NCBI GenBank assembly: GCA_947561585.1
Contig: CANNZV010001156.1
Coordinates: forward strand, 62,001-126,000
Origin: Caprella mutica
Lineage: Eukaryota > Arthropoda > Malacostraca > Amphipoda > Caprellidae
Length of the DNA stretch: 64,000 nucleotides
Direction of reading: 5' to 3'
The notes beneath the pieces are model-generated. The model was given only the letters and a program-made list of their open reading frames with translations, was not told the origin of the DNA and did not search any database. A program made the position numbers and the translations under genes. This document shows, in pieces, positions 47,801-59,108 of this stretch (positions are counted from its first letter, which is position 1; each line of letters opens with the position of its first letter).

Positions 47801-50550
47801 GGCTATTGCAGTGCTGGGAGAAACTTTATCACCGTGTAATAAACACGAATCCAAAACAGTCAGGTGAGAAGCAGTGAATCTATTGCGGATAGTAACAAGT
47901 AGTTTAATGATGTAAGAGGTGACGGTGATTGAGCTCACTGACCTAAATCCCACTACTGATTAATTTGGGAATATGTGCTACTATTTGTATATTTTAACTG
48001 TTAGCAGAGATATTTTATATTTATCATGGCGTGGTGAATTATTCGTGACTGTCATGCTAGAGCAGGTCATCTTGGAGTATCTACAGTATTAGGATGGACA
48101 AGGGAAATGTTTTGGATAATACGTGGATATCCAACTGTACGTAGAGTAATTTCCAAATGTGTCTTGTGCAAAAAGGTTCAGGGGAAGTCTCTCCAACAAA
48201 AAATGGCTTGCTTACCTGAGGAAAGAGTTGCAGACCATGTACCAGCATTCACTTTTACTGGATTGGATTGTTTTGGGCCTTTCTACGTGTCTGTGGGTCG
48301 TGGAAAAACGCAAGTAAAACGGTATGGAGTGATTTTCACTTGTATGAATGTTAGAGCCGTGCACCTTGAGATAGCACAAGATTTGTCATCTGAAGCTATA
48401 CTCAGGGCTATCAGGAGGTTCATGTCTCGCAGAGGTATGGTAAGATTGTTTTGTTCAGACAATGGAACTAATTTTGTTGGTGCGAAAAGAGAATTATTGG
48501 AATCGTTAGGAAATGCTCGTGTGTTGTACGGTGTTGGAAAAATGGATGTAAGATGGGAATTTAATACCCCTAAGGCGTCTCATTTCGGTGGAATATGGGA
48601 AAGGGTGATACGCACTGTGAGGAGAGTACTTGAGTCTGTGATATGTCGGAAAACGTTCACTGATGACAGTCTTCAAACTGTTTTCTGTGAAGTTGAAGCA
48701 ATTGTTAATAGCAGACCTTTGATTATAGTTGGTGATGATCCTTCAGAGGGAGTACTAAATCCACAAAAATTGCTCAATCTTGGAACTTCTATGATATTTG
48801 AGGGAAACGTGCCAAAGACAGTGCCTGATGTATGCAAGAGATATGAGCACATTCAAGCTATCGCAGATCAATTTTGGAAGCGTTGGTGCCGCGATTATCG
48901 TAGTTCTCTGCAAGGTCGTGCGAAGTGGGTCGAACAAAAAAGAAACGTGAAGATTGGAGATATTGTCTTGATGATTGATGAAACTCAACCTAGATGTCAT
49001 TGGCCCGTAGGTCGAGTCATGAATGTAAAAACAAGCTCAGACGGACTAGTTAGAAGTTTGACTCTGAACTCTAAGGGTAGAACATACGTAAGACCAATAT
49101 CAAAGCTGATTATGTTAATCGAGAACGAAGAACTGCCATAAATAATATTAGATCCTGTATTGAACAGGACAAGAGTGTGGAACGAATTCCCGAGAAGGGA
49201 CTATTAAATGCATTCATGATTTAAGTTTACAAACTCCTCCACCAGAGGGAGACATATATTGAAATAGTGTTCAATCGAATATTGTTCAGTGTGAGAGATA
49301 GGTAGGGCAGTAGAATGTAGGTAGAATATAGTTAGTGTGTTATGAATGGTGCGTAAGTTAGCAGGTGTTCGCTTCCCTTCAGCCTCCTTAATTTGTGGGT
49401 GAAGGAAGCAATTCCTTATTTAGTACTGTCGTTCCTTTGTGATTGATTTATTCAGTCTATGCCTTATTTTAGATCATTAGTTTAGATTATTTGAGACGGT
49501 TTGAAATTAGTTTTGCTAGTAAAAGTTCTTAAGTTACAAGGAGTGGAGAAGGGCTATTGCAGTGCTGGGAGAAACTTTATCACCGTGTAATAAACACGAA
49601 TCCAAAACAGTCAGGTGAGAAGCAGTGAATCTATTGCGGATAGTAACAAGTAGTTTAATGATGTAAGAGGTGACGGTGATTGAGCTCACTGACCTAAATC
49701 CCACTACTGATTAATTTGGGAATATGTGCTACTATTTGTATATTTTAACTGTTAGCAGAGATATTTTATATTTATCATGGCGTGGTGAATTTGTCCATTT
49801 TTAACTGATGTAATAAAGTTTTAGTTTGTTCTGATACCAATATGTGTAAAGTTTAATAAGGTAAATTTTATTGTTCAGAGTTTTAAGAATCTTTTTTTTA
49901 TATTTCAGTACCGCGCTGTTACATTCTTTGAATAAAGCTCTGTTCATGGTCACACGTTTGGATTCTCCTCCCGCATTGTATATAATGTCTTATTCATTTA
50001 TCTTTATTCTATGCGACTGAAATTATCACTTACATGCATATTTACACTTCCTAATTTCTGTACTAATTGCAACAGTAGAATCCTTAGAAAATAATGTAAA
50101 ACACCTTGAAATTTTATGATACAGAGAGCTCCTTAATTAATTTATCTGGTTGGAATTAATATACCAAACTGACAAGACTTAATTTTACAGCTAAATATGT
50201 TAACACACTGATAATAAAACTGAATAAAAACAACTCACCTTTTTCATGTCTCTTTCTTGTACAGCAGTTTTTTCGTACCTAAGAAGATGCTTCTGGTACT
50301 TCAAAAACTCCTTCTTGTTCAATTTTTTGACGTCTTCTTCGTCAATATCCCAGCATTTGGGAGCATCCTTCGGTTCGGTTCTTTCCGAATCTTTTACGAT
50401 AGTAACCGTTTCTACGATTTCTTCAGTCGTGACCTTTACTATAGCGGAACTGTCTCCGACTGGTATAAAGGCTTTTGCATTATAGAGGTAATTTAACAAG
50501 TTAGGAGGTAACTGTTTTAAATTATCAGAATTACTAGATGAGTAAACCAT
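41804..50550 (-). CDS. Ighmbp2: SMUBP-2/IGHMBP2-like SF1 helicase, copy B
   Basis: Minus-strand exons: 50550-50239, 46964-46677, 46560-46395, 46283-46141, 45991-45843, 45483-45352, 45144-45058, 44342-44152, 43841-43671, 43459-43364, 43024-42806, 42472-42299, 41913-41804. Every exon has the same length as in copy A, so 745 codons plus TAG remain open and all helicase motifs are intact. Substitutions relative to A include R29I, A107V, Q398H, G544E, S585Y, T650N, N653S, I667V, D726N, M727I and S744N; most are outside the motifs, and I667V lies within motif VI but is conservative. Intron 1 contains a 2.56-kb BEL/Pao element. All GT-AG sites are preserved, so both copies look functional. Function is inferred from family membership, as for copy A. 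Confidence 0.92.
41950..42010. repeat. AT microsatellite in last intron of copy B
   Basis: A run of TTAATTATTA/TAATAATTAT words about 50 bp long in intron 12 of copy B, absent from the corresponding intron of copy A. Confidence 0.7.
42426..42476 (-). other. Diverged conversion-like patch in copy B exon 12
   Basis: Across 51 bp (the exon 12 acceptor and the first 47 exon bases) copies A and B differ at 14 positions, whereas the remaining 127 exon bases are identical. Eleven of the 13 exon differences are silent; the changes are N653S and I667V. The counterpart in copy A is 7834-7884. The pattern suggests conversion of one copy by a diverged functional paralogue. Confidence 0.7.
44349..44781. 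repeat. 39-bp minisatellite in intron 7, copy B
   Basis: About 10.6 units of the same 39-bp repeat as in copy A, more homogeneous in the middle. Read on the minus strand, the array again stays open and enters exon 8 in frame at 44342. Confidence 0.9.
47423..48040 (+). repeat. 5' LTR, 3'-truncated
   Basis: 618 bp identical to the 3' LTR except one substitution (near 47563) and 28 bp absent from the 3' LTR. It ends abruptly at ...GTGGTGAATT where integrase sequence begins. Confidence 0.9.
48041..49141 (+). pseudogene. BEL/Pao integrase fragment of pol
   Basis: Open for 366 codons to TAA, with its 5' part removed by the deletion at 48040/48041; the first ATG is at 48107. It has the zinc-binding HHCC (His codons at 48053 and 48068, CVLC at residues 18-21 counted from that ATG), and integrase core residues D54 (GLDCFGPF), D118 (CSDNGTNF) and E165 (FGGIWERV). 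A C-terminal BEL/Pao-type domain spans about 245-340 ([18 protein letters not shown]). The integrase joins element cDNA to host DNA. Here it is a remnant without protease, reverse transcriptase or a proper start, so it is not expected to work alone. Confidence 0.9.
49202..49982 (+). repeat. 3' LTR, complete
   Basis: 781 bp, preceded by a purine tract CGAGAAGGGA (49191-49200) acting as the polypurine primer. It contains AATAAA at 49931-49936. It lacks 28 bp present in the 5' LTR, lost between GAT direct repeats. Confidence 0.9.
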
Positions 50551-51138
50551 TTTGATATTTTAATCTAAAATTTTATTATTCAATTAAATGAAGTAAAATG
50601 TGTTCTGAAAAGTAAATATAAAGATTAATATTGGAATTAATTTAACAGTTGCTAACAATAGGTTGTGATCGGAAAATTATTTCACTTTTAAAATTCATAC
50701 ACGGAAAATTTGCAATGCAGTGACTTTATGAAGTGTTGATAACATATTTGAAGGGAGGGTGCAACAAAAATCAAACCATTGATAATATGTTCTTTGGTTG
50801 AATCAGTATATTTTTTTATTAATTTAAATAATACTTAATGAAATGAAGAAATTTCTTTAATAAAGAAATGAAAAGATAAATATTTTTTAAAAAGTACCAT
50901 GTCTAGCGATATATCGTACAAGTTTTGACAAGTCTTGTCGCCAGCTTGTTGTATTACAACAAAAGCTCTGTAGGAACGTTCATAATATTCTTATTTGAAT
51001 TTTTAGAATTAGCTTATTAGTTAGAAAAGTGTTTATTTATCTGAAATTCGATTGACAATGATAGGTATATTTATGGAGATATCCTGATATTTTGTGAACA
51101 TTTTAACTAGGCAGTATTAATATTATTTTGTTTATGAC
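50551..51138. other. 5' flank of helicase copy B
   Basis: Inverse of 1798-2385, with the conserved acceptor-like CTGAAAAGTAAA (minus-strand TTTACTTTTCAG) near 50605. No coding sequence. Confidence 0.4.
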
Positions 51139-51298
51139 TAGGGTTGTGAAAATATGCTCTTTTGAAATCATAGATCCCGAAAATATTTTAGACGGAGAGA
51201 ATTAAACACTATTGAATCGTATCCGATACCATTTCATTTCGTTTCTTCAATAATATTCTTGGGATCTATGATTTTGAGAGCATATTGTCACAACCCTG
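51139..51298. mobile_element. hAT-type MITE, right-arm copy
   Basis: 160 bp starting TAGGGTTGTGAAAATATGCT, with target duplication TTTATGAC at 51131-51138 and 51299-51306. It is the orthologous insertion of 1638-1797. Confidence 0.85.
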
Positions 51299-51306
51299 TT
51301 TATGAC

Positions 51307-52439
51307 TGTGATTGTAAGATTCGAAAAATAATAAATGATCAATATTCTTTAGGGTTTGAGGTCAGTCTAAAACTTTAATTGTGTTGGTTCTGAGCCTCTT
51401 TTCAGTTCGAGAAGTGGTGTTGTTACGGGACGGGAGATTGTCCCGGCAATCTTAGTTAAATATCAAAAAACTACAACGGAACTATTCTTCGGATGAGTAT
51501 GATAGGTCATTCAATATTTAAAAATTCTGGCAATAGACCTACATTTTTTTAGTGACAAGTTATAACTTATATAAGATAAAGAGCAGAAACCTAACAGGAA
51601 AATATTTGTGAATTTCATTGTCACGTTGCAAAAGTTATACAGTGAGGAACTCGGTGTAGACCCCAAGCGAGTTTCTCCAATTAAAGGACAGCCATTGACT
51701 TATCATCAAAGAAAAAAACTCTTATATCGAAAAAGGTTAACTGTTTTGTAATACTGTATTTTTGCTGATCACTTTGATGTTTAGGCTCACATATTCAGCT
51801 ATTTTATTTTCAAATTGGTGTACATCAGATACTAATGAGTTTTAACTAAATGTTAACATTTACATACGTAGAGAATATCCTAATGAATACTAATATTCAA
51901 TATAAAGTTTTTAGATAGTAAATTGTAATTGCTATGACTTAGCTCAAGTAGTGAGAAAATAACATTTTAGTGCTGAAAATATATTATCTCTCACCGAAAG
52001 AACATACTACACCGTCACGCGCTGAAACTTGTTTCAAACTGATTGTTATTATTGTTATTATAATGTATAAAATCACTCAAATTTCAACGGGCTAGAACAT
52101 AACAGGTGTTGAGTTATGGCCCTCTACGGATTCACCTGCTGTACGAACTCACCCGGTTCTCCCCTATTAATTGAATAACGACGATATTGATAAAAATTAT
52201 ATCATAGACTCGTAGAGTAAAGAAATTTTACGACAGAAGTTGTAAAACGTTTCAACCCCCAGTTAAAATATTTAACTTTATTTCTGAATATTACTCAAAG
52301 CGTAATATTCATATTCACCTTAATTTCTGAATATTACTCAAAGCGTGACAGACCACAGACAGACAGACAGACAAATAAAGAGAAGCAATTACTATTTATG
52401 GGGAATGATAGAAGATTGATTTGTTTTCAACCTTTGAAG
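51307..52439. other. Outer non-coding part of right arm
   Basis: Counterpart of 501-1637, including the CAGA/TCTG microsatellite near 52350-52375. No gene recognised. Homology to the left arm ends at about 52439. Confidence 0.5.
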
Positions 52440-52940
52440 AAACTGTATGAGACTGTATTTATCAAGAGGTTATTTAAGCTCAACGTTCAAGTTTTTTTTT
52501 ATTTCAAGCTTTCGAATAGAATAATCTCTATTCATCATCAGAAAAAGTGTGAGAAACACACTTGTTCTTACTTGTGAGACACGTAGGAATAAAAGGACAC
52601 TTGGTAACAAGAACGAACACTTATTAGGACTTATTGAAAATAAGATAATTTTTACATCATAAAAACATTTAAAAATGATCAAAAAATGAATATAAAAGAG
52701 AATTTAAAGGAAGTAGATGTATAGCTTCTAATCGTGCCTCTTATAGCTTTAAGAGGTTACAGATAGGATAGGTAAATTATTTAAGATATAAGAGGTTAAA
52801 CTTATAGTTTTATTCGTATACCTCTAATATTTGTTACAGATATAGAGAAAGTAGTACTTTTCCAGGAAATAAATGTTGTCAGGAATAGATACTAACAAAA
52901 TTTGTTAGCCTAATGTTATTGGGAATTGATTGATTGGTAG
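52440..52940. other. Right flank, no recognised gene
   Basis: AT-rich sequence outside the duplication. The 70-codon minus-strand frame at 52470-52682 has no recognised domain. Confidence 0.4.
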
Positions 52941-53163
52941 TTATATGTGCGGTCAGAGCCTCCATTTACCAAGCATCTTTCAACTGAAGGTGTAATTGAT
53001 AACACTTCATATAGGAAAAATTCATCTTCAATTCTTCAGTTTCCGTGCCACACTCAAGCAGTTGAGGGGCACATAAAACTAGTCACTGAGGCATCAACTT
53101 CAGTTGCTGGAACATCAGCTCGAGATAGTCTGGCAACATGTAAAATTCAATCAAGCCCATCTT
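52941..53163 (+). pseudogene. Fragment of an uncharacterised arthropod repeat-protein family
   Basis: An open frame of about 73 codons from after the stop at 52938 to TAA at 53164 contains FPCHTQAVEGHIKLVTEAS and an ARDSLAT-like segment. From memory, FP(C/I)HTQAVERxxKLVTEAS followed by RDGFI is a recurrent motif in multi-copy uncharacterised arthropod proteins that I associate with transposable elements. There is no Met in a good context, the frame is short, and the second motif is altered, so this is probably a degenerate fragment or single exon. Confidence 0.35.
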
Positions 53164-53740
53164 AATAACACTTGATTCTATATTAATCTAATATAGATTG
53201 TTTTCCATTCATGGGGGTGCGGATGGGGGTGGATAGGGTGGTCCTCAAAATGCATCAAACTCCTCGAAGTGAGTTCTGGGTGATTTTATTTATGAAGGCA
53301 TTTGATTTGAGGTATATTTCTATTATTAATACATTTATGGAGAAAATTAGCCAAGAGTTACTTACATAATATATTGAATAATTATGATAAAAAAATTAAG
53401 AAAAAATGTGTTTTCTTTCGATTTTTTTCAGCGTTGTGGGGCCAATAGTAGATGTTAATTAATATTTTATTTTTATTATATTGAAGTAGTAAGACATATA
53501 AGGATCATATTCATCACTAATACAAGTTCCTATCATAGTTTTTCATGGGTGTAACATTTTTTTGAAAAAAGGCAAAATATGTGATTTTTGGGTAATTTTT
53601 CGAATTTTCGAAGTACCGGTGCTCACCCCAAACTTTATTTTTCAAATTTTTATATTTTGCACTTATCATTTTTACATCCATTCGCAACTTTTCCGCACTA
53701 TTACAATTTGAAACAAAAAAAAAGTTGAAAATCGTTCCAC
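53164..53740. other. Right flank, no recognised gene
   Basis: AT-rich non-coding sequence with a short G-rich patch (GGGGGTGCGGATGGGGGTGG) near 53213-53232 that could form a G-quadruplex. Nothing else recognised. Confidence 0.4.
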
Positions 53741-53748
53741 CCTACTAC

Positions 53749-53910
53749 ACAGTCAGTATGCTTACCCATTGATAAGAGACCTACAATTTCATTCTGCTTA
53801 CCGATGGATAAGAGACCTACACAGTCAGTCTGCTTACCCATTGATAAGAGACCTACAATTTCATTCTGCTTACCGATGGATAAGAGACCTACACAGTCAG
53901 TCTGCTTACT
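53749..53910. repeat. 72-bp tandem repeat of two 36-bp halves
   Basis: About 2.25 copies of a 72-bp unit starting ACAGTCAGTCTGCTTACC. Each unit is itself two related 36-bp halves, each ending GATAAGAGACCTAC. Confidence 0.85.
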
Positions 53911-53967
53911 CATAAGCCAAATCGCCTGAAAAGTTGAACATATTCAACTTTTCTTGCTGCTTTTTTG

Positions 53968-54024
53968 CAAGCTGCTAGTTCACTAGCCAGCATGATGACA
54001 CGGGGTGAGTTTACTAGCAGCTTG
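53968..54024. repeat. Hairpin
   Basis: CAAGCTGCTAGTTCACT (53968-53984) pairs with AGTTTACTAGCAGCTTG (54008-54024), 15 of 17 positions, with a 23-nt loop. Confidence 0.6.
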
Positions 54025-54354
54025 TAGCGAGTAAACTAACCTGGTGTCATCGAGACTTAAATCTCTTCAGCTTACCCTAAAAAAGTAGATTTCTCTCAAA
54101 TTACCATAAATTTTAACTATAATGAATTACACTACTCAGTGTAAATGGTACTTGTGATTATACGTTTAGAGTTAATCGATAATTAATCTTAAATAAATTA
54201 CATTTAGCCGACTCTGGAACTATGCTATACCACAGGTGTGTAAGAATAAAACCATTTATGTTATTACACCATTGATTTCATCTAGAACTATTAAGGAGGT
54301 TCAACTCACTTACCAGTACTTACCGCTGGAGTACCCTCTCAGTCCAATTACGGA

Positions 54355-55755
54355 GGGAGACTGAAAAGTTGCCTCATCAAAAGGTACTGTATACAGACAG
54401 CTATTTGTAAGCTCCTCCCATTTGCGTGGTTCATCTCATCTGATAAGATCTGAATACGAAATTTTTACTACCGAGTAAAATACATAATATTACTACAGAG
54501 TAAAACACAAAATTTTATTACAGAAATGCATACAAAATTTTATTGCCGAGAAAAATACACAATTTTACTACAGAGTAAATACACAAAAATACGAAAACTT
54601 TTACTACCGAGTGAAATTCAGAATTCTTACTGCGGATTTAAATTCAGAATTTAACCTCTTGGTGGAATATTAAATTTTACTAAAAGGGCTATTCAGAGTC
54701 AATTAATTTCCATACATTTTCAGGTTCTTCTTCACATTTGATATGAGTATAATCTGACCTATCTGCAATTCTCCGTATGTAAAACTTAAGTGTGTATTCT
54801 AATCAAATATTATGGAGATAACAATCTCTCTATTTGTAGGGAGATCGAATATTTGCGTGACCTGTTAGAATTTGTAGGGTAAAGCGTACTTTCTTTCGGG
54901 TTGATGACAATAATCTTTGACTTCCTCTTTTTCTTATCTATAAGAAAATTGTTCAATACACGTACTATAGAAACCACGTGGGTGACTATAGAAACCACGT
55001 GGGTGACTATAGAAACCACGTGGGTGACTATAAGCACATAACTACAAATAAAACATCGGTTAGTTAACACGAGGTGATAGACATTATAATTACTTGTACA
55101 GTACCTGTTGTTCATTCATTGAGTGTTCAATTAATATAATGGGTTAAAGATTATATTCAAATGCATACATATATTCAATTTATCAAAAATTATATTTTTT
55201 ACTCTTTAAAATCAAAACTCTTATATTTTCAATTAATAATTTTCGTGTGACCCCCGTAGTAATGATACTGCAGCAAATTATTAGTTTTCCTTTCCTATTA
55301 CTGTTTCTTTGATTTTTCTCTTATTTACACCAACTTCATGAAGCGCTGTTGATAAAATGACTGTTTAACCCATTTTATGACACACGGACGGACGGACAGT
55401 CGGACGCCGCTCTTATTATAGTATAGATATATTATTATTATATTATATACTTATTAGCCACACAATGTTATTTAAGTAGCCTAATTATAAAAATATTCAA
55501 TTGTTATTCAAAGTTCATTTCTATACCAATGAACATTTAAAATCACGTGGTGGTGGAAACTCTTGAAAATGATATCTAATTAATTAAGTAGAAAATACTT
55601 ATTCAATTCCTTCTCTTTTACTGTGATATGTTATATATTATATAACATCAGTTCTACAGTTTTAAATTTCCAGAGAGATATATAATTTCAGCGTGAATGG
55701 GTCCTTTGACACTTTTACTTGGTTTGCGTCAAACCGGATGCCAAGCACGTGGTGG
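54355..55755. repeat. Dispersed repeat copy 1 (direct)
   Basis: The segment from GGGAGACTGAAAA to AAGCACGTGGTGG is repeated in the same orientation at 60243-61330 with high identity. This copy contains about 335 extra bases (about 55090-55425) ending in ACGGACGGACGGACAGTCGG and a TTATTATAGTATAGAT tail, possibly a separate insertion. No open frame of note. Class unknown. Confidence 0.8.
54963..55027. repeat. 21-bp tandem repeat with CACGTG cores
   Basis: Three copies of ACTATAGAAACCACGTGGGTG, each with a palindromic CACGTG E-box. Copy 2 of the dispersed repeat has two (60903-60945). A regulatory role is possible but unsupported. Confidence 0.7.
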
Positions 55756-56339
55756 CATATATTGAAAATATATACAGTAGGTATACTAAGAACAATACAG
55801 AGGTAGGTAGGAACTATTTCGAAAAAAAAAATAACTTTTATGGTAGGAAATGCATGTATACTCAAAGAGATAAAAAATTTACACATTAAATTAATCACAT
55901 GATTAATAGATTATATGAAGATGTATCAATGTATTGTTTTTAAAATGCATTTAATCACTTGAATACAGTTTCACTCAATGAAGTACATACAAGATAAAAA
56001 GAATTCAATACTAGAAAGCTGGCATCATGGAAACAAAGCTTGTTTAACACGCACAGTTTGACAATGTGGTCCCGGTAACATATTGATGTGCTCATTTTTA
56101 ACCAATAGTACATCACAGCTTAATTATTATTAATAAGCAGAAAATGACAATATCAGATGTAGGACAAGTTCTGAGATATCGGACGGTTTCACATTTTCAA
56201 TCAAATAAGAAATAATATATAATAATCATTATTAATCTCGTAATTTAAATTGGTATCCATTATATCAACAGGTATCATGGATACCAATTAAAATGAGTTA
56301 AGAAATAATTATTATATTTTTTTAATATGATCCTAAATG
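55756..56339. other. Right flank, no recognised gene
   Basis: AT-rich, non-coding. A near-palindromic pair ATGGATACCAATT / AATTGGTATCCAT lies around 56250-56290. Confidence 0.4.
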
Positions 56340-58665
56340 ATATTACAGGTGTAGATAAATGTTATTACAGGTGTAAATAAATGATATTACAGGTGTAGAT
56401 AAATGATATTACAGATGTAAATAAATGATATTACAGGTGTAGATAAATGATACTACAGGTGTAAATAAATGTTATTACATGTGTAGATAAATGATATTAC
56501 AGGTGTAAATAAATGATATTACAGGTGTAAATAAATGATATTACAGATGTAAATAAATGATATTACAGGCTTAGATAAATTATATTACAAGTGTAAATGG
56601 ATGATATTACAGGTGTAAATAAATAATATTACAGGTGTAAATAAATGTTATTACAGGTGTAAATAAATGATATTACAAGTGTAAATAAATGATATTACAG
56701 GTGTAAATAAATGATATTAAAGGTGTAAATAAATGTTATTACAGGTGTAAATAAATGATATTACAGGTGTAAATAAATGATATTACAGGTGTAAATAAAT
56801 GATATTACAGGTTTAGATAAATGATATTACAAGTGTAAATAAATGATATTACAAGTGTAAATAAATGATATTACAGGTGTAAATAAATGATATTACAGGT
56901 GTAAATAAATGTTATTACAGGTGCAAATAAATGATATTACAGGTGTAGATAAATGATATTACAGATGTAAATAAATGATATCACAGGTGTAAATAAATGT
57001 TATTGCAGGTGTAAATAAATGATATTACAGGTGTAAATAAATGATATTACAGGTGTAAATAAATGATATTACAGGTGTAGATAAATGATATTACAGGTGT
57101 AAATAAATGATATTACAGGTTTAGATAAATGATATTACAAGTGTAAATAAATGATATTACAGGTGTAAATAAATGATATTACAGGTGTAAATAAATGTTA
57201 TAACAGGTGTAAATAAATGATATTACAGGTGTAAATAAAAGTTATTACAGGTGTAAATAAATGATATTACAGGTGTAAATAAATGTTATTACAGGTGATA
57301 TTACAGATGTAAATAAATGATATTACAGGTGTAAATAAATGTTATTACAGGTATAAATAAATGATATTACAGGTGTAAATAAATGATATTACAGGTGTAA
57401 ATAAATGATAATACAGGTGTAAATAAATGATATTACAGGTGTAGATAAATGATATTACAGGTGTAAATAAATGTTATTACCGGTATAAATTAATGATATT
57501 ACAGGTGTAAATAAATTATATTACAGATGTAAATAAATGATATTACAGGTGTAGATAAATGATATTACAGGTGTAAATAAATGTTATTACCGGTATAAAT
57601 TAATGATATTACAGGTGTAAATAAAATATATTACAGATGTAAATAAATGATATTACAGGTGTAGATAAATGATATTACAGGTGTAAATAAATGATATTAT
57701 AGATGTAAATAAATGATATTACAGGTGTAAATAAATGTTATTACAGGTGTAAATAAATGTTATTACAGATGTAAATAAATGATATTACAGGTGTAGATAA
57801 ATGATATTACAGTTGTAAATAAATGATATTACAGATGTAAATAAATGATAATACAGGTGTAAATAAATGATATTACAGGTGTAGATAAATGATATTACAG
57901 GTGTAGATAAATGATATTACAGGTGTAAATAAATTATTTTACAGGTGTAGATAAATGATATTACAGATGTAAATAAATGATATTACAGCTGTAAATAAAT
58001 GTTATTACAGGTGTAAATAACTGATATTACAAGTGTAAATAAATTTAATGACAGGTGTAAATAAATTTAATTTCAGGTGTAAATAAATGTTATTACAGGT
58101 GTAAATATATATGTTATTATAGGTGTGAATAAATGTTATTATATGTGTAAATAAATGTTATTACAGGTGTAAATAAATGTGTACAGGTGTGAATAAATTT
58201 TATTACAGGTGTAAATAAATGTACAGGTGTAAATAAATGTTATTACAGGTGTAAATAAATGTACAGGTGTGATTAAATGTTATTACAGATGTAAGTGAAT
58301 GTACAGGTGTAAATAATTGTTTTTAAAGGTGTAAATATATATACAGGTGTAAATAAATGATATTACAGGTGTAAATAAAAGTTATTACAGGTGTAGAGTA
58401 AATGTACAGGTGTAAATAAATGTTTTTACAGGTGTAAATAAATGTACAGGTGTAAATAAATGATATTACAGGTGTAAATAAATGTTATTACAGGTGTAAA
58501 TAACTGTACAGGTGTCAATAAATGTTATTGCAGGTGTAAATAACTGTACAGGTGTCAATAAATGTTATTACAGGTGTAAATAACTGTACAGGTGTCAATA
58601 AATGTTTTGACAGGTGTAAATAACTGCACAGGTGTAAATAAATGTTATTACAGGTGTAAATAAAG
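56340..58665. repeat. Large 22-bp minisatellite
   Basis: Roughly 100 tandem copies of a 22-bp unit (GATATTACAGGTGTAAATAAAT with GTT, AGATGT and GTAGAT variants). Towards the right end (about 58160-58660) 22-bp units alternate with shorter units lacking TTATT. No coding potential. ACAGGTGTAA recurs in nearly every unit. Confidence 0.95.
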
Positions 58666-58949
58666 CATCATATTTATATTTGCAGATAACTATAGGTTTT
58701 TACTCAGCTTCATTCTAGTCATCTTAAAAAAAATTATTTCTAATACGTAATCAATAATTAGTTATTATTTAATGTAAAATTCTCTAATTTAAAAATTACT
58801 TATTTATAATATTATTATATAACATTGATATACCGAAATAGTTCCATTACTGTATTTATTCATATATATTTTAAGATAAATATATATTTTCAAGTTTACT
58901 TACCGTCTATTAAATAGTTAAATAAGTATAATTTCAATATGAGTTATGT
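58666..58949. other. Right flank, no recognised gene
   Basis: AT-rich non-coding sequence. Confidence 0.4.
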
Positions 58950-59108
58950 TAGGGTTGAGACAATATGCTTTTAAAATAATAATCATATAAATATCATAGT
59001 CGGAAAGATTAAAACACCATTGGATCGTTCTAAGCCAGCGGAATATGTTTTTCTATTCCATTCCATTTCGATTCTCTACGATTTTGAAAGCATATTGTCA
59101 CAACCCCA
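58950..59108. mobile_element. hAT-type MITE, third, diverged copy
   Basis: About 159 bp with ends TAGGGTTGAGACAATATGCT and, reversed, TGGGGTTGTGACAATATGCT, clearly the same family as 1638-1797. The possible flanking duplication is eroded (GAGTTATG against GACTTATA). Its core has diverged more than the arm copies, so it is an independent older insertion. Confidence 0.75.

Larger units (their letters stand above)
47423..49982 (+). mobile_element. BEL/Pao LTR retrotransposon, internally deleted
   Basis: Inserted in intron 1 of helicase copy B, opposite to the gene. Ends TATTAAATGC and GCATTGTATA form an imperfect inverted repeat, flanked by the 5-bp target duplication TAATG (47418-47422, 49983-49987). 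The left arm has the empty site (TTATG, near 2950). The 5' LTR is truncated and fused directly to the integrase segment of pol, so the LTR end, primer-binding site, gag, protease and reverse transcriptase are all missing. It cannot move on its own. Confidence 0.92.
29716..52439 (-). repeat. Right arm of giant inverted duplication
   Basis: Reverse-complement counterpart of 501-20811. It is 2.4 kb longer. The difference is explained by the BEL/Pao element (about +2565), the KpnI minisatellite expansion (about +1000) and the 388-bp insertion, minus the left-arm solo LTR (1034) and fewer units in three other arrays. Both inner and outer borders can be placed to within a few bases. Confidence 0.95.

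Noticed and set aside
48041..49141. Functional autonomous retroelement
   Set aside because: Only the integrase part of pol remains; gag, protease, reverse transcriptase and primer-binding site are absent.
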